The notes: generated from the letters alone by a model not told the origin. DNA of 36,254 bases from Clostridia bacterium (GCA_017937865.1 JAGBCU010000060.1:1-36254), one strand, 5' to 3'. Shown: positions 18,526-27,252, counted from the first letter of the stretch. Translations and numbers: made by a program.

Positions 18526-19307
18526 CTCATCATTTCCCAAATCATAATTGAGGCTGCCGCCGCCGCATTAAGCGACTCTGCTCTGCCCTTCATAGGAATT
18601 GTAACAAGCTTTGTTGCAGCATTCTGAGTTTCTTCGGTTATACCGTCACCCTCGTTGCCTACGATAGCAACAACGCCGCCGCTCATATCAACCTCAGTAA
18701 TTTTCTCTGCATTTCTGTCAGGCACGCCTGCAAGAATTGTCATACCGTTTTCCGCAAGCTGTTTTAATAACGCCGGTAAGTCATCGGTAGTTATAACGTT
18801 GAGTCTGAAAAGAGATCCCATTGCTGCCCTTTGTGACTTAGGGTTATAAATATCACAACCACCGCTTACGATAACGCCATCAAGTCCGACAGCTTCGGCT
18901 GTTCTTACAACTGCACCGAAGTTTGACGGATTAGAAATGCTTTCTAAGGCGATATATTTCCTATTGTATTTTATTTTACCTATATTTGTATTTTTGTCAA
19001 GCATTTTACACAGGCAGAAAACCCCCTGATTACTCTTGGTATCAGACAGCTTTTCTGCTACATCTTCGGACACAACAAAGCAACGCTTGGCCTTCTCTTC
19101 AACCAAACGCACATAGTCGCTGTATTTCTCTATCGCTTTATCAGTAACGTAAAGCTCATTTATAGTTAAATCAGTCAAAGCAGCATCGGCACAAAGCCTT
19201 GCTCCTTCAACGAAAAATACGCCCTCATTTTTTCTGAAGGATGAGCTTTCCCTCACCTTTACGGCGTACTTAATTTTATCATTTGTTTTACTTGTAATAC
19301 GTTCCGT
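18522..19307 (-). CDS. SpoU/TrmH-family RNA 2'-O-methyltransferase
   Basis: SAM-dependent ribose methyltransferase of the SPOUT superfamily, probably acting on 23S rRNA or tRNA. Motif 1 is NPSNFGAVVRTAEAVG, motif 2 VAIVGNEGDGI and motif 3 IPMKGRAESLNAAAAASI. An ATG/GTG/TTG start is only found at 19256 (GTG, 244 residues), but that loses the conserved N-terminus. Reading upstream in the same open frame gives ERITSKTNDKIKYAVKV, which matches the family's ITSxxNxxIK opening. The only start at a proper distance (seven bases) from AGGAGGG (19314-19320) is ACG at 19305-19307. So either ACG initiates, or an ATG was mutated or misread. The stop overlaps the dprA start. Confidence 0.85.
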   Translation of the reverse strand, partial: TERITSKTNDKIKYAVKVRESSSFRKNEGVFFVEGARLCADAALTDLTINELYVTDKAIEKYSDYVRLVEEKAKRCFVVSEDVAEKLSDTKSNQGVFCLCKMLDKNTNIGKIKYNRKYIALESISNPSNFGAVVRTAEAVGLDGVIVSGGCDIYNPKSQRAAMGSLFRLNVITTDDLPALLKQLAENGMTILAGVPDRNAEKITEVDMSGGVVAIVGNEGDGITEETQNAATKLVTIPMKGRAESLNAAAAASIMIWEMMR

Positions 19308-19326
19308 AAAAAGCCCTCCTAAACAT

Positions 19327-19356
19327 CTTACGCCCGACCATTCGCGGTCGGGCGTA
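19327..19356 (-). terminator. Strong hairpin after rplT
   Basis: A perfect 12-bp stem TTACGCCCGACC/GGTCGGGCGTAA with a six-base loop begins 12 bases after the rplT stop. No real T-run follows (GATGTTT), so it may be an imperfect terminator, a processing site or a partial barrier between the ribosomal operon and the methyltransferase gene. I see no separate promoter for that downstream gene, so read-through is plausible. Confidence 0.6.
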
Positions 19357-19367
19357 ATAAACAGTTA

Positions 19368-19721
19368 TTAAAGAGCTGCTTTTGCTTTTTCTACGAGAGC
19401 TGCAAAGCCTTCGGGATCAGCAATAGCAATTTCTGAAAGCATCTTTCTGTTAAGCTCGATGCCTGCTTTTTTAAGACCGTTGATGAATGTTGAGTAGTTG
19501 ATACCGTTCATCTTGCAAGCAGCAGAGATTCTTGTAATCCAAAGACGACGGAAATCTCTCTTTTTCTGCTTACGGCCGATATAAGCATAGTTACCGCTTT
19601 TCATAACAGCCTGTTTAGCTGTTTTGAAGAGCTTGCTCTTTGAGCCATAATAACCCTTAGCGAGTTTAAGAACTTTATTTCTTCTTTTGCGAGTCATCAT
19701 CGCACCTTTTATACGTGCCAT
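19368..19721 (-). CDS. rplT: 50S ribosomal protein L20
   Basis: Early-assembly 23S rRNA-binding protein of 117 residues, the standard length. The N-terminus [20 protein letters not shown] is basic, and [14 protein letters not shown] is the familiar conserved region. In Firmicutes L20 represses its own infC-rpmI-rplT operon by binding the leader RNA. It is the last gene of that operon and follows rpmI by 29 bases. Confidence 0.98.
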   Translation of the reverse strand: MARIKGAMMTRKRRNKVLKLAKGYYGSKSKLFKTAKQAVMKSGNYAYIGRKQKKRDFRRLWITRISAACKMNGINYSTFINGLKKAGIELNRKMLSEIAIADPEGFAALVEKAKAAL

Positions 19722-19750
19722 TATAAGTTACCTCCGATTACCAATTCTAA

Positions 19751-19948
19751 TTATTTATAAGGAATAAGACGTTTAATCTGATTCTGATTTGTAACGTCAG
19801 CTACGCCGGTCTTACGAAGACCTCTTTTACGTTTTGTTGTTTTCTTGGTAAGAATGTGTGACTTATTTGCATGTGCACGGATAGCCTTACCGTTTTTAGA
19901 CATTTTGAAACGCTTTTTTGCACCTGAATGTGTTTTGAGTTTGGGCAT
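19751..19948 (-). CDS. rpmI: 50S ribosomal protein L35
   Basis: Small basic ribosomal protein of 65 residues. MPKLKTHSGAKKRFK at the N-terminus and the AHANKSHIL segment are diagnostic. It lies between infC and rplT as usual, with a clear AAGGAGG site before the ATG. Confidence 0.98.
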   Translation of the reverse strand: MPKLKTHSGAKKRFKMSKNGKAIRAHANKSHILTKKTTKRKRGLRKTGVADVTNQNQIKRLIPYK

Positions 19949-19972
19949 GATAAATCCTCCTTAATATTGCAA

Positions 19973-20488
19973 TTACTTGGATGCCTTTGGAACAAGGAAC
20001 ATAAGCATTGAGCGACCTTCGAGTTTAGCGGGTTTTTCAACCGAACCGATTTCGGAACAAGCCTCCGCAAAACGTTGCATTATTACAATGCCGTTGTCGG
20101 TGTGTGCCATCTCCCTGCCTCTGAAACGAATTGACACTTTTACCTTATCGCCGTCCTTTAAGAAACGGAGAGCGTGGTTAACCTTGGTATTAAAGTCACC
20201 GGTGTCAATATTCAAAGATAAACGAACTTCTTTGATATCCATAACCTTTTGTTTTTTCTTTGCTTCTTTTTCGCGTTTAGCCTGCTCAAATTTGAACTTA
20301 CCGTAGTCCATAATTTTGCATACAGGGGGAACTGCGTTGGGAGCAATTTTAACAAGGTCAAGATTACTTTTTTCTGCTAACGAGAGAGCCTCTTTTGCAG
20401 ACATAACGCCAACCTGCTCACCGTCTGCAGAAATAACTCTTACTTCTTTATCTCTGATTTCCTCGTTGATTTGATTCTCCTTGCTAAT
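19973..20488 (-). CDS. infC: Translation initiation factor IF-3
   Basis: Binds the 30S subunit and checks start-codon and initiator-tRNA fidelity. The open frame extends to 20587, but the protein should begin ISKENQINEEIRDKEV. The codon there is ATT (20486-20488), nine bases after GGAGG, matching the rare AUU start used by infC in many bacteria. That start lets IF-3 repress its own synthesis. The product is 171 residues, with the N domain, the KxxREKEAKKKQK linker and the C domain (SIRFRGREMAHTD). Confidence 0.96.
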   Translation of the reverse strand: MSKENQINEEIRDKEVRVISADGEQVGVMSAKEALSLAEKSNLDLVKIAPNAVPPVCKIMDYGKFKFEQAKREKEAKKKQKVMDIKEVRLSLNIDTGDFNTKVNHALRFLKDGDKVKVSIRFRGREMAHTDNGIVIMQRFAEACSEIGSVEKPAKLEGRSMLMFLVPKASK

Positions 20489-20633
20489 ACCTAAGCACCT
20501 CCAAAAAATAATGAAAAGCTCGAACGAAAAATTCCGTTCGAGCTTCAAAACGCAAATATTGCGTAAACAGTTGAAACTATTGACCAAACAATACCTCTCG
20601 TTTGGTGAGAACGGAATAGTTCTGCTTTATTGC
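20489..20633 (-). ncRNA. infC leader RNA (L20-leader-like)
   Basis: The untranslated region between the predicted transcription start and the AUU codon is about 145 bases. It contains a hairpin at 20583-20606 (ACCAAAC/GTTTGGT), a small one at 20551-20563, and a terminator-like hairpin just before the ribosome site. Firmicutes control this operon by L20-dependent attenuation in such leaders. Membership of the Rfam L20 leader class is inferred from position and layout, not from a search. Confidence 0.65.
20517..20544 (-). terminator. Attenuator-type terminator in the infC leader
   Basis: Perfect 10-bp stem AGCTCGAACG/CGTTCGAGCT with an eight-base loop, followed in the transcript by TTTTCATTATTTTTT and then the GGAGG of infC. 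The position directly before the ribosome site fits premature termination as a control point. Confidence 0.75.
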
Positions 20634-20639
20634 CTTGAT

Positions 20640-20668
20640 ATAATATCAATTTTAGTTTCGTTTGTCAA
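20640..20668 (-). promoter_or_regulatory. Promoter of infC-rpmI-rplT
   Basis: -35 TTGACA (20663-20668) and -10 TATTAT (20640-20645) with a 17-bp spacer, reading towards infC. This is a near-consensus sigma-A promoter. Confidence 0.85.
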
Positions 20669-20700
20669 GTGTTTTTTCAAATATTTTATCTACTCTGAAA

Positions 20701-22578
20701 TCAACCTACAGGAGCTTCTTCGCCACTGCCTGTAGTGCTTTGGCTCTGAGCTGTTGTAGATTGAGCTTCAGTCGTTGTGGTTGTTGACTGTGGCTGTGTT
20801 GGCTCAGTTGTCTGAGGTTGAGTTGTAGTAGCAGCTGCAGTTGTAGATTCATCTCCGTACTCACCATAATAGTAAACGAGTATTGAATCCCCTGCAGAAA
20901 GTCTGCCATCGCTTGGTATTGCCGCCCAATCGTATGTTTTGGGGTCTTCGTAAACGACCTGATAAACAACAAGAGATTTACTTTCTCTGTCGGCAATATT
21001 GCCTGCAACGGTTTTAACGTTGTTAAAGCCTGCATCATTAAGAGCCGCTATTGCTTCATTCATTTTCATTCCTTCAACATCAGGAACTTTAAAGCCGTTA
21101 CTAACCTTAACGGTAATATCTCTTAAGCCTTCAACCGATGAAATAGACGTACCCTTAGGTATATCCTGAGAAATTATAGTACCCTTATCCTCTTCGCTAT
21201 CTACATACACAGTGTTAAAGGAAAGGACTTTTTTATAATTCTCATCCTTTTTAACCTCATCAAAAAGCTGACCCTTAAAATCGGGAACCTTTATTGAAAC
21301 AATATCTTCTATCGTTTCAGATTCTTTTTCGGTACTGTCCAAAAATGCTGCCGTATTCTCTGTGGTAGAAGTGTCTTCTTCATCTTGAGAATTGCGGTTA
21401 ATACCCACAAGAACTGTTATAAGAATAGCGAGGCAAAGTATGACGCTTATAACAAAAGCCGCTATAGTGCTCTTACGGAGCTTCTGAGGATTATCATCCT
21501 CATCAGAAGCATCCTCATCCTCATAATCCTCGTCATCCTCATATTCTTCATACTCTTCTTCGTCGTCAATTTCTTCCGCCTCATTGTTGGAAGAATATAA
21601 CGAAGCTGAGCCTGCCGCCGCAGGAGAAGCAGATAATTCATCTCTCAACTGCTCAACGCTAAGAGTTCTTTCCTCGGGAAGTATCTGTAAAGCGTTGACC
21701 AAAGCATTTATTACGTATGCAGGTAACATTTCTGCAAACTTGCCGGGGATCATCAATTTATCGTTTGTAAGCCTTGAAGAAGCACTCATGGGAACGCTAC
21801 CGATAAGAGTTCTGTAAAGAACTGCTGCAAAGGCATAAATATCTGTGCTTTCGGTAAGACCGCTACTGAAGCCATACTGTTCAACAGCAGCATAGCCGTC
21901 AAACAATTCACTTGTCATACCGCTTTTTTCACGGCGAACAGCCTCTATACAATAGCCTGTAATACGAAGCTTGCCTTTAGTATCAATGACAAGAGTTGTA
22001 GGCGATATACCGCCGTGGATAACACCTGCCTCGTGAAGCTCACTTAAAGCAGAAACAACGGGCATAAAAAGTATTCTTGCATCCTCCCAGGATATGTAAC
22101 CCTGTTCTGTTTCAAGGAGATACTCTCTGAGCGATTGCCCTTCACCTAAATATTCACTTATTACGTAAACAGTGCCTAAATCCTCTACAATAGCATACAC
22201 GTTTGTAAGAGCTGTATAACCCTTTAAGGAAGCAACGGCTCTCCAAAGCTTAAGGAAATCCTCTTTTATATCAATAAATTCGGAAGCCTTACCAACATTT
22301 ACGAGGCAATAGTTTCCGTCACCTCTTGTAAGCATTCCCTCGGGGTAAAGCTCTCTTATGGTAACAGGTGTTTTCTTCTCTAAATCGAAGCCGTAATAAG
22401 TAGTACCCTCACTATTATTACCCACCATTTTACCGATAAGATATTTACCGCCTATAACGGTTTTAAGAGGAAGATAAGGATTAGATTGAGGTTCACTGTT
22501 TTCGTTGCGACAATAAGGACAAACGTTGTTGTCGCCTATTCTACGCATACAACGTAAACACAACTTTTCTTTTTCCAT
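20701..22578 (-). CDS. PASTA-domain membrane pseudokinase with an N-terminal zinc ribbon
   Basis: A 625-residue PrkC/PknB-like protein that has lost its catalytic residues. The order is zinc ribbon (Cys7, Cys10, Cys20, Cys23), kinase-like fold (about 40-320), a very acidic stretch (334-363), one membrane segment (371-393), two PASTA repeats (about 427-495 and 496-572) and a Thr/Gln-rich tail. The VAIK lysine is replaced (VTIR, Arg75). HRD is HGG (188-190). The following Asn is Thr195. DFG reads GYC (208-210). The activation-segment YAAVEQYG and the Asp of STDIYAF are kept. PASTA repeats usually sense peptidoglycan fragments. It probably signals by binding rather than phosphorylation; partner unknown. 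Confidence 0.88.
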   Translation of the reverse strand: MEKEKLCLRCMRRIGDNNVCPYCRNENSEPQSNPYLPLKTVIGGKYLIGKMVGNNSEGTTYYGFDLEKKTPVTIRELYPEGMLTRGDGNYCLVNVGKASEFIDIKEDFLKLWRAVASLKGYTALTNVYAIVEDLGTVYVISEYLGEGQSLREYLLETEQGYISWEDARILFMPVVSALSELHEAGVIHGGISPTTLVIDTKGKLRITGYCIEAVRREKSGMTSELFDGYAAVEQYGFSSGLTESTDIYAFAAVLYRTLIGSVPMSASSRLTNDKLMIPGKFAEMLPAYVINALVNALQILPEERTLSVEQLRDELSASPAAAGSASLYSSNNEAEEIDDEEEYEEYEDDEDYEDEDASDEDDNPQKLRKSTIAAFVISVILCLAILITVLVGINRNSQDEEDTSTTENTAAFLDSTEKESETIEDIVSIKVPDFKGQLFDEVKKDENYKKVLSFNTVYVDSEEDKGTIISQDIPKGTSISSVEGLRDITVKVSNGFKVPDVEGMKMNEAIAALNDAGFNNVKTVAGNIADRESKSLVVYQVVYEDPKTYDWAAIPSDGRLSAGDSILVYYYGEYGDESTTAAATTTQPQTTEPTQPQSTTTTTEAQSTTAQSQSTTGSGEEAPVG

Positions 22579-22612
22579 TATGACTTTTCACCTTAAGTAA
22601 AATATAAATTAA

Positions 22613-23173
22613 TTAGTCGTTAAAATCAGGTCTTGAAGAAGCACCTGTGTTACCAAGGGCGCTCTTGATGCTCTGACGAAGACGTCTGATATCATTAACG
22701 CTGTTTGTAAGAGTTTCATCTGTATCCTTAATGATGCCTTCAACGTAAGCACTTGCATTTTTGCGGATATCGTTTGACCATTTCTCTGCTCTGAGAGTCA
22801 TATCCTCAGCCTTTTGCTTTGAAGCTGCAAGAAGCTCCTCTGACTCTAATTTTGCCTGACGGAAAATATCTTCTGCTGCACTTTTTGCTTCTTTTGTAAT
22901 CTGATGCTCTTCAATCATAATATCAGCTCTTTGACGGGCTTTGTTGATAATTCCTTCTGCCTCTGCCTGAGCCTGATCGAGAATATCGCGTCTTTCCTGA
23001 GCAATTCTTTTAGCCTGAGTAATTTCTTCGGGCATATGAAGACGAATATCTTCAATAAGTCTTGAAAGCTCCTCTCTGTCAATCATTGTTTTGCCTGTTA
23101 AAGGCATAACCTTTGCTTCATCGAGAAGTCTTTCGATATCTGCAAGTGATTTTTCGATAATACTTGTACCCAT
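22613..23173 (-). CDS. Coiled-coil protein of unknown function
   Basis: The 186 residues are almost wholly helical, with long Ala/Glu/Lys/Arg-rich heptads (about 50-150) resembling F-type ATPase b subunits or DivIVA-like scaffolds, but no membrane segment is present. The C-terminus is short and Ser/Asp-rich. The gene sits between coaD and the PASTA pseudokinase, 34 bases from the latter, so a structural or division-site partner role is possible. That is inference from context. Confidence 0.7.
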   Translation of the reverse strand: MGTSIIEKSLADIERLLDEAKVMPLTGKTMIDREELSRLIEDIRLHMPEEITQAKRIAQERRDILDQAQAEAEGIINKARQRADIMIEEHQITKEAKSAAEDIFRQAKLESEELLAASKQKAEDMTLRAEKWSNDIRKNASAYVEGIIKDTDETLTNSVNDIRRLRQSIKSALGNTGASSRPDFND

Positions 23174-23203
23174 TAGATAACAATCCTTTCGTTTCTGTTT
23201 TGT

Positions 23204-23692
23204 TTATTTTCTTGATAATCTTTTTACTATATCGTCTCGGATTTCTTCGGGAACGAAGCTACTAACGTCGCCACCTAATCCGCAAACTTCTTTAACAACG
23301 CTTGAGCTTAAAAACATATGCTCGGCATTTGAAACCATAAATATAGTTTCCATATCAGGATTCAACTGCTGATTTGTAAGAGCCTGACGAAATTCATCGT
23401 CGAAGTCAGAAACAGCACGTAAGCCCTTAACTACTGCGTGCGCACCTTTTTCCTTAACGTATTCGGCAAGAAGCCCTGCATGAGTATCAACGTATACGTT
23501 TGGTAAATCCTTTGTGCAGCGTTTTATAAAATCTACTCGTTCTTCGGTTGTAAAGCTACCTACGTTTTTACTGTAGTTACGCATTACAACAACGATAACC
23601 TTATCAAAAAGCTTTGATGAACGGGTTATAATATCAAGATGCCCTATGGTAAGCGGGTCAAAGCTACCGGGACATACAACCGTTTTACCCAT
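23204..23692 (-). CDS. coaD: Phosphopantetheine adenylyltransferase
   Basis: Penultimate step of coenzyme A synthesis, transferring AMP to 4'-phosphopantetheine. The 162 residues are standard. CPGSFDPLTIGHLDI holds the TxGH nucleotide-binding motif (His18). VVKGLRAVSDFDDEFRQA and SSSVVKEV are further family signatures. rsmD lies directly upstream with a one-base gap; the rsmD-coaD pair is common in Gram-positive bacteria. Confidence 0.97.
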   Translation of the reverse strand: MGKTVVCPGSFDPLTIGHLDIITRSSKLFDKVIVVVMRNYSKNVGSFTTEERVDFIKRCTKDLPNVYVDTHAGLLAEYVKEKGAHAVVKGLRAVSDFDDEFRQALTNQQLNPDMETIFMVSNAEHMFLSSSVVKEVCGLGGDVSSFVPEEIRDDIVKRLSRK

Positions 23693-23693
23693 T

Positions 23694-24230
23694 TTAAAAT
23701 TCCTTTCTATACACAGTCAATGCAATTTTACCGTATTTGTATCTTTTAGAAGTAAAGCCGTCAATAACTTCAGGTAAAACCTCTTCAGAAGCGGTTTCGC
23801 AAACGATAACGCCACCGTCGGCAATATGAAGCCTTACTCTTTCAATAGCTTCATTCATTAACCCTGCCCTGTAAGGTGGGTCGAGAAACGCAATATCAAA
23901 CATCTCTGACGTTCTGTCAAGATACGAAAGAGAATCGCCGAGAACTGTTTTAGAAATATTTCTGAAGCCTGTTGCTTCAAGATTTTCTTCAGTTACCTGA
24001 ATTGATGCTCGGGAAATATCAACGAATACCGCAGAAGCAGCACCTCTGCTGAGAGCCTCTATACCAAGCTGACCGCAGCCGCAGAACATATCAAGAACAC
24101 GCCTGCCCTCAATTTCAAACTGAACGATATTAAAAATAGACTCTTTAACTTTATCGGTCGTAGGTCTGACACTGTCACCCTCAAGAGTTTTTAAACGTCT
24201 GCCTCTTGCAGTACCTGTAATAACTCGCAT
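23694..24230 (-). CDS. rsmD: 16S rRNA guanine-966 N2-methyltransferase RsmD
   Basis: Methylates G966 of 16S rRNA on the assembling small subunit. The ATG at 24230 has GGAGGTG seven bases upstream and gives 178 residues starting MRVITGTARGRRL, as in the family; the frame runs on to 24269 without support. SAM-binding DMFCGCGQLGIEALSRGA is at about 47-64, and the catalytic DPPY at 117-120. Confidence 0.95.
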   Translation of the reverse strand: MRVITGTARGRRLKTLEGDSVRPTTDKVKESIFNIVQFEIEGRRVLDMFCGCGQLGIEALSRGAASAVFVDISRASIQVTEENLEATGFRNISKTVLGDSLSYLDRTSEMFDIAFLDPPYRAGLMNEAIERVRLHIADGGVIVCETASEEVLPEVIDGFTSKRYKYGKIALTVYRKEF

Positions 24231-24298
24231 CAGACAACACCTCCGTAATTTAAAATAATCATATATCAAACAAAAATGTAAACATATGAAATCATTAT

Positions 24299-24328
24299 AT
24301 TATTGCATTTATTATGGTATTTTGTCAA
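24299..24328 (-). promoter_or_regulatory. Promoter of rsmD-coaD and the downstream genes
   Basis: -35 TTGACA (24323-24328), 18-bp spacer, -10 AATAAT (24299-24304). A TATAAT closer to the gene is a possible alternative -10. Confidence 0.65.
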
Positions 24329-24354
24329 GTTTTTTTGAGATACTATCTTCATTA

Positions 24355-24892
<538 letters not shown>

Positions 24893-24918
24893 AATTTAAG
24901 TACACAGAATAAAGCAAA

Positions 24919-24956
24919 AAAACGGAGCAAGTTAAAAGAAAAGCTTGCTCCGTTTT
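24919..24956 (+). terminator. Rho-independent terminator of the NUDIX gene
   Basis: A 13-bp stem with core ACGGAGCAAG/CTTGCTCCGT and a 12-base loop, followed by a T-rich run, 27 bases after the stop codon. Confidence 0.88.
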
Positions 24957-25032
24957 ATTAATTGTTTTATCAAATTAATAAAAGACACACTAAACGGATA
25001 TGCTCAACCAAAAGTATACCGGCCCCGTTCCC

Positions 25033-25062
25033 TGCATTTCGACGTGTTTTTCTTGCATTTCG
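25033..25062 (+). promoter_or_regulatory. LytTR-type direct-repeat pair (site A)
   Basis: Two copies of TGCATTTCG at 25033-25041 and 25054-25062, a 12-bp gap and 21-bp period. LytTR-domain regulators are known to bind 9-bp direct repeats separated by 12-13 bp. The site lies upstream of the LytTR regulator gene and matches site B at 27191. Confidence 0.6.
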
Positions 25063-25110
25063 TCATTTTTGTTGACTTTTTTATGGCATATTTTACACTT
25101 TTATTGTAAA

Positions 25111-25139
25111 TTGACTTGTTTTACTCTAAATGGTAAAAT
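25111..25139 (+). promoter_or_regulatory. Promoter of the two-component operon
   Basis: -35 TTGACT (25111-25116), 17-bp spacer, -10 TAAAAT (25134-25139), 21 bases before the response-regulator ATG. Confidence 0.65.
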
Positions 25140-25160
25140 CGTAGTATAAGGGGTGATTGA

Positions 25161-25862
25161 ATGAACATATTGCTTTGTGATGATAACAAAACTGCTTTGG
25201 CTGAATTGAGTACGGCAGTTAATAAATATATGGAAGAGCACCTTGTTAATTGCAATATAGTTGAAAGTGAAACATCAAGCGATGTTATAGAAAGCAATGT
25301 AATATTTGACCTTGCTTTTTTGGATATACAGATGGATGATGTTAACGGTATTAAATTAGCCGAGGTTCTTAAAAAACGCAACAAAAATATCATCATATTT
25401 TTTGTAACCAACTACAGCGAGTTTCAAGATGATGCTATGGATTTGAGAGCATTCAGGTTTTTTAATAAACCCTTTGATATTAAAAGACTTTATTCAGGTC
25501 TTGATAAGGCAATGGAGTTCCTGAACACAATGCTTGTTGATATTTATTTAAAGCAGGGTTCTGAACACACCAGGATTTCAGTTAACGATATATGCTACGT
25601 AAAACGTGAAAATCGCAAGACCACAATAGCCACGGTTAACGGTAATTATGTTGTTAAAGATTCCTGGGATGAATGGGTGAAAAAGCTTACTCAACCATAT
25701 TTTTATATTGTTCACAACAGCTTTATAATCAACGTTCATCACGTTACTAAATACGATTATTCCGGAGTGTATGTAAACGGTGACAGAATTTCTGTAGCTA
25801 CACGAAAACAGGCAGATTTCAGAAAATATTGGTTTAATTACTTAAAGGGGGATTTATATTGA
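25161..25862 (+). CDS. LytTR-family response regulator (AgrA-like)
   Basis: A 233-residue DNA-binding response regulator. The receiver domain (1-120) has the acidic pair Asp7/Asp8, phosphoacceptor Asp55 in FLDIQM, and Lys103. The C-terminal LytTR domain (about 130-228) includes ICYVKRENRKTTI, a HNSFIINVHHV segment and the R-K-Q end common to AgrA/ComE types. ATG follows AAGGGGTG. The stop overlaps the TTG start of the kinase gene, so the pair is co-translated. Site A upstream suggests autoregulation. No AgrB or AgrD homologue is visible, so the inducing signal is not encoded beside it. Confidence 0.93.
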   Translation: MNILLCDDNKTALAELSTAVNKYMEEHLVNCNIVESETSSDVIESNVIFDLAFLDIQMDDVNGIKLAEVLKKRNKNIIIFFVTNYSEFQDDAMDLRAFRFFNKPFDIKRLYSGLDKAMEFLNTMLVDIYLKQGSEHTRISVNDICYVKRENRKTTIATVNGNYVVKDSWDEWVKKLTQPYFYIVHNSFIINVHHVTKYDYSGVYVNGDRISVATRKQADFRKYWFNYLKGDLY

Positions 25863-27142
25863 ACACAGCGATTTTAAATGTGCTTTTGCAGTTTGTTGAA
25901 GGTTTAATTTCCTTTGAATTTTATGAAAGTATAGCCCCCACAAAAAAGAAACTGCGTAATTTTGCTTTGATTACAGTCGGTTATATGATTATGTGCGCCA
26001 TTAACCTTGCGTTCGATTATAATGTTGTTGTTAATTTAATTGCATTTGTAATATTTCATTTTGTATTCAATTTCACACTATACAAAAATAAAATAATTCC
26101 CTCGTTGATTTACACTTTTATTTTATATGCTGTAGTCTTTTTCTCTGAAGTTATGGTTATCTGGGTTGTTTCTGCATTTGCAGAAGATGAGTTTTATTCC
26201 TTTGTTGACAATTCGTTCCAGTATCTCATTGTTCTTTCCGTGTCTAAATCAACAATGTTTTTTATACTAAAAACCATTTCAAACATAATAACTAAAACTG
26301 TCAAAAAACAAAAAATATCATTTTTGCTTTTTCTTTTTCCTGCAATTCTTTTGATAACTTGTGGCGTTTTCCTTATAATTTCATTTTCTTTAGATTTATC
26401 GTATACACTTAAAATATTATTATCAGTATTATGCGTAGCGATTTTGTTAGTTGTTGTTGGTTCTTGTATGGTTCAACAACGAGAAACCCAAAAGGATGAA
26501 GAGTTAAGCGAACTCCGTGCCATTAAACAAGCCCAAGAAACAGATAACAAATACTTTGAAATTCTTGAACGACAAAACAATAACCTTATGGTTTACGCTC
26601 ACGACACGAAGAATCATCTTCAGGCAATACGTAATATGACAGATGATGAAAGCATTATTGAATATTTAGAAAGACTGACTGACGATTTAAATAAATATAG
26701 TTATCACGCTTCAAGCGGTAATCATAATCTTGATGTTATAATCAATAAATATGTAACCGAATGTGAAATTAAAGGTATTGAATTCACTTATGATGTAAGG
26801 TTATCAAACCTCTCCGGTGTTCAGATGTTTGACCTTGTTTCAATTCTTGGTAATCTCCTTGATAACGCCTTGGAATCTGCCGAAAAATCTACAGGAAAAT
26901 CAATTCATCTTCAAACAGACCACAGAAACACCTATGATGTTATCATAGTAACTAATAGTTGTGATACCAAACCCGTTACACAAGGAAATGCATTGAAATC
27001 AAGTAAGGCTAACAAAAAACAACACGGCTTAGGAATAAAAAGCATAAAATCTTCCCTTAAGAATTACAGTGGTGATTACAACTGGGAATACAATGAGCAA
27101 AATAAAGAATTTATTTCAACAGTAATGATTTTAAGAAAATAA
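25859..27142 (+). CDS. AgrC-like sensor histidine kinase (GHKL family)
   Basis: A 427-residue membrane kinase. Residues 1-205 hold about six hydrophobic segments, typical of peptide-sensing AgrC-type receptors. A coiled linker then leads to AHDTKNHLQAI, with His248 the likely phosphorylated residue. The ATP-binding domain has the N-box LGNLLDNALESAE (330-342) and the G-box HGLGIKSIK (389-397), and ends at ISTVMILRK. Start is TTG, eight bases after AGGGGG, overlapping the regulator stop as TTGA. A terminator follows directly. Confidence 0.93.
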   Translation: MNTAILNVLLQFVEGLISFEFYESIAPTKKKLRNFALITVGYMIMCAINLAFDYNVVVNLIAFVIFHFVFNFTLYKNKIIPSLIYTFILYAVVFFSEVMVIWVVSAFAEDEFYSFVDNSFQYLIVLSVSKSTMFFILKTISNIITKTVKKQKISFLLFLFPAILLITCGVFLIISFSLDLSYTLKILLSVLCVAILLVVVGSCMVQQRETQKDEELSELRAIKQAQETDNKYFEILERQNNNLMVYAHDTKNHLQAIRNMTDDESIIEYLERLTDDLNKYSYHASSGNHNLDVIINKYVTECEIKGIEFTYDVRLSNLSGVQMFDLVSILGNLLDNALESAEKSTGKSIHLQTDHRNTYDVIIVTNSCDTKPVTQGNALKSSKANKKQHGLGIKSIKSSLKNYSGDYNWEYNEQNKEFISTVMILRK

Positions 27143-27152
27143 TTTATAACTG

Positions 27153-27189
27153 AATGCACCTGACTCAATGATGTGTCAGGTGCATTTTT
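27153..27189 (+). terminator. Terminator of the two-component operon
   Basis: A perfect 12-bp stem AATGCACCTGAC/GTCAGGTGCATT with a ten-base loop and a run of five T, eleven bases past the kinase stop. Confidence 0.88.
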
Positions 27190-27190
27190 C

Positions 27191-27221
27191 TGCGTTTCGT
27201 ATCACTTTTTCTTGCGTTTCG
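27191..27221 (+). promoter_or_regulatory. LytTR-type direct-repeat pair (site B)
   Basis: TGCGTTTCG at 27191-27199 and 27213-27221, a 13-bp gap. The second half shares a 22-base block with site A that differs at one base (core CTTGCRTTTCGTCATTTT). It sits just after a terminator, so it most likely controls the next plus-strand unit, the S8 peptidase. Confidence 0.6.
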
Positions 27222-27252
27222 TCATTTTAAAAGAAAAATTACAATTAAAATG

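Noticed and set aside
25072..25094. TTGACT with TATTTT as a promoter for the two-component operon.
   Set aside because: The spacer is only 11 bases; the pair at 25111-25139 has a 17-base spacer and is closer to the gene.
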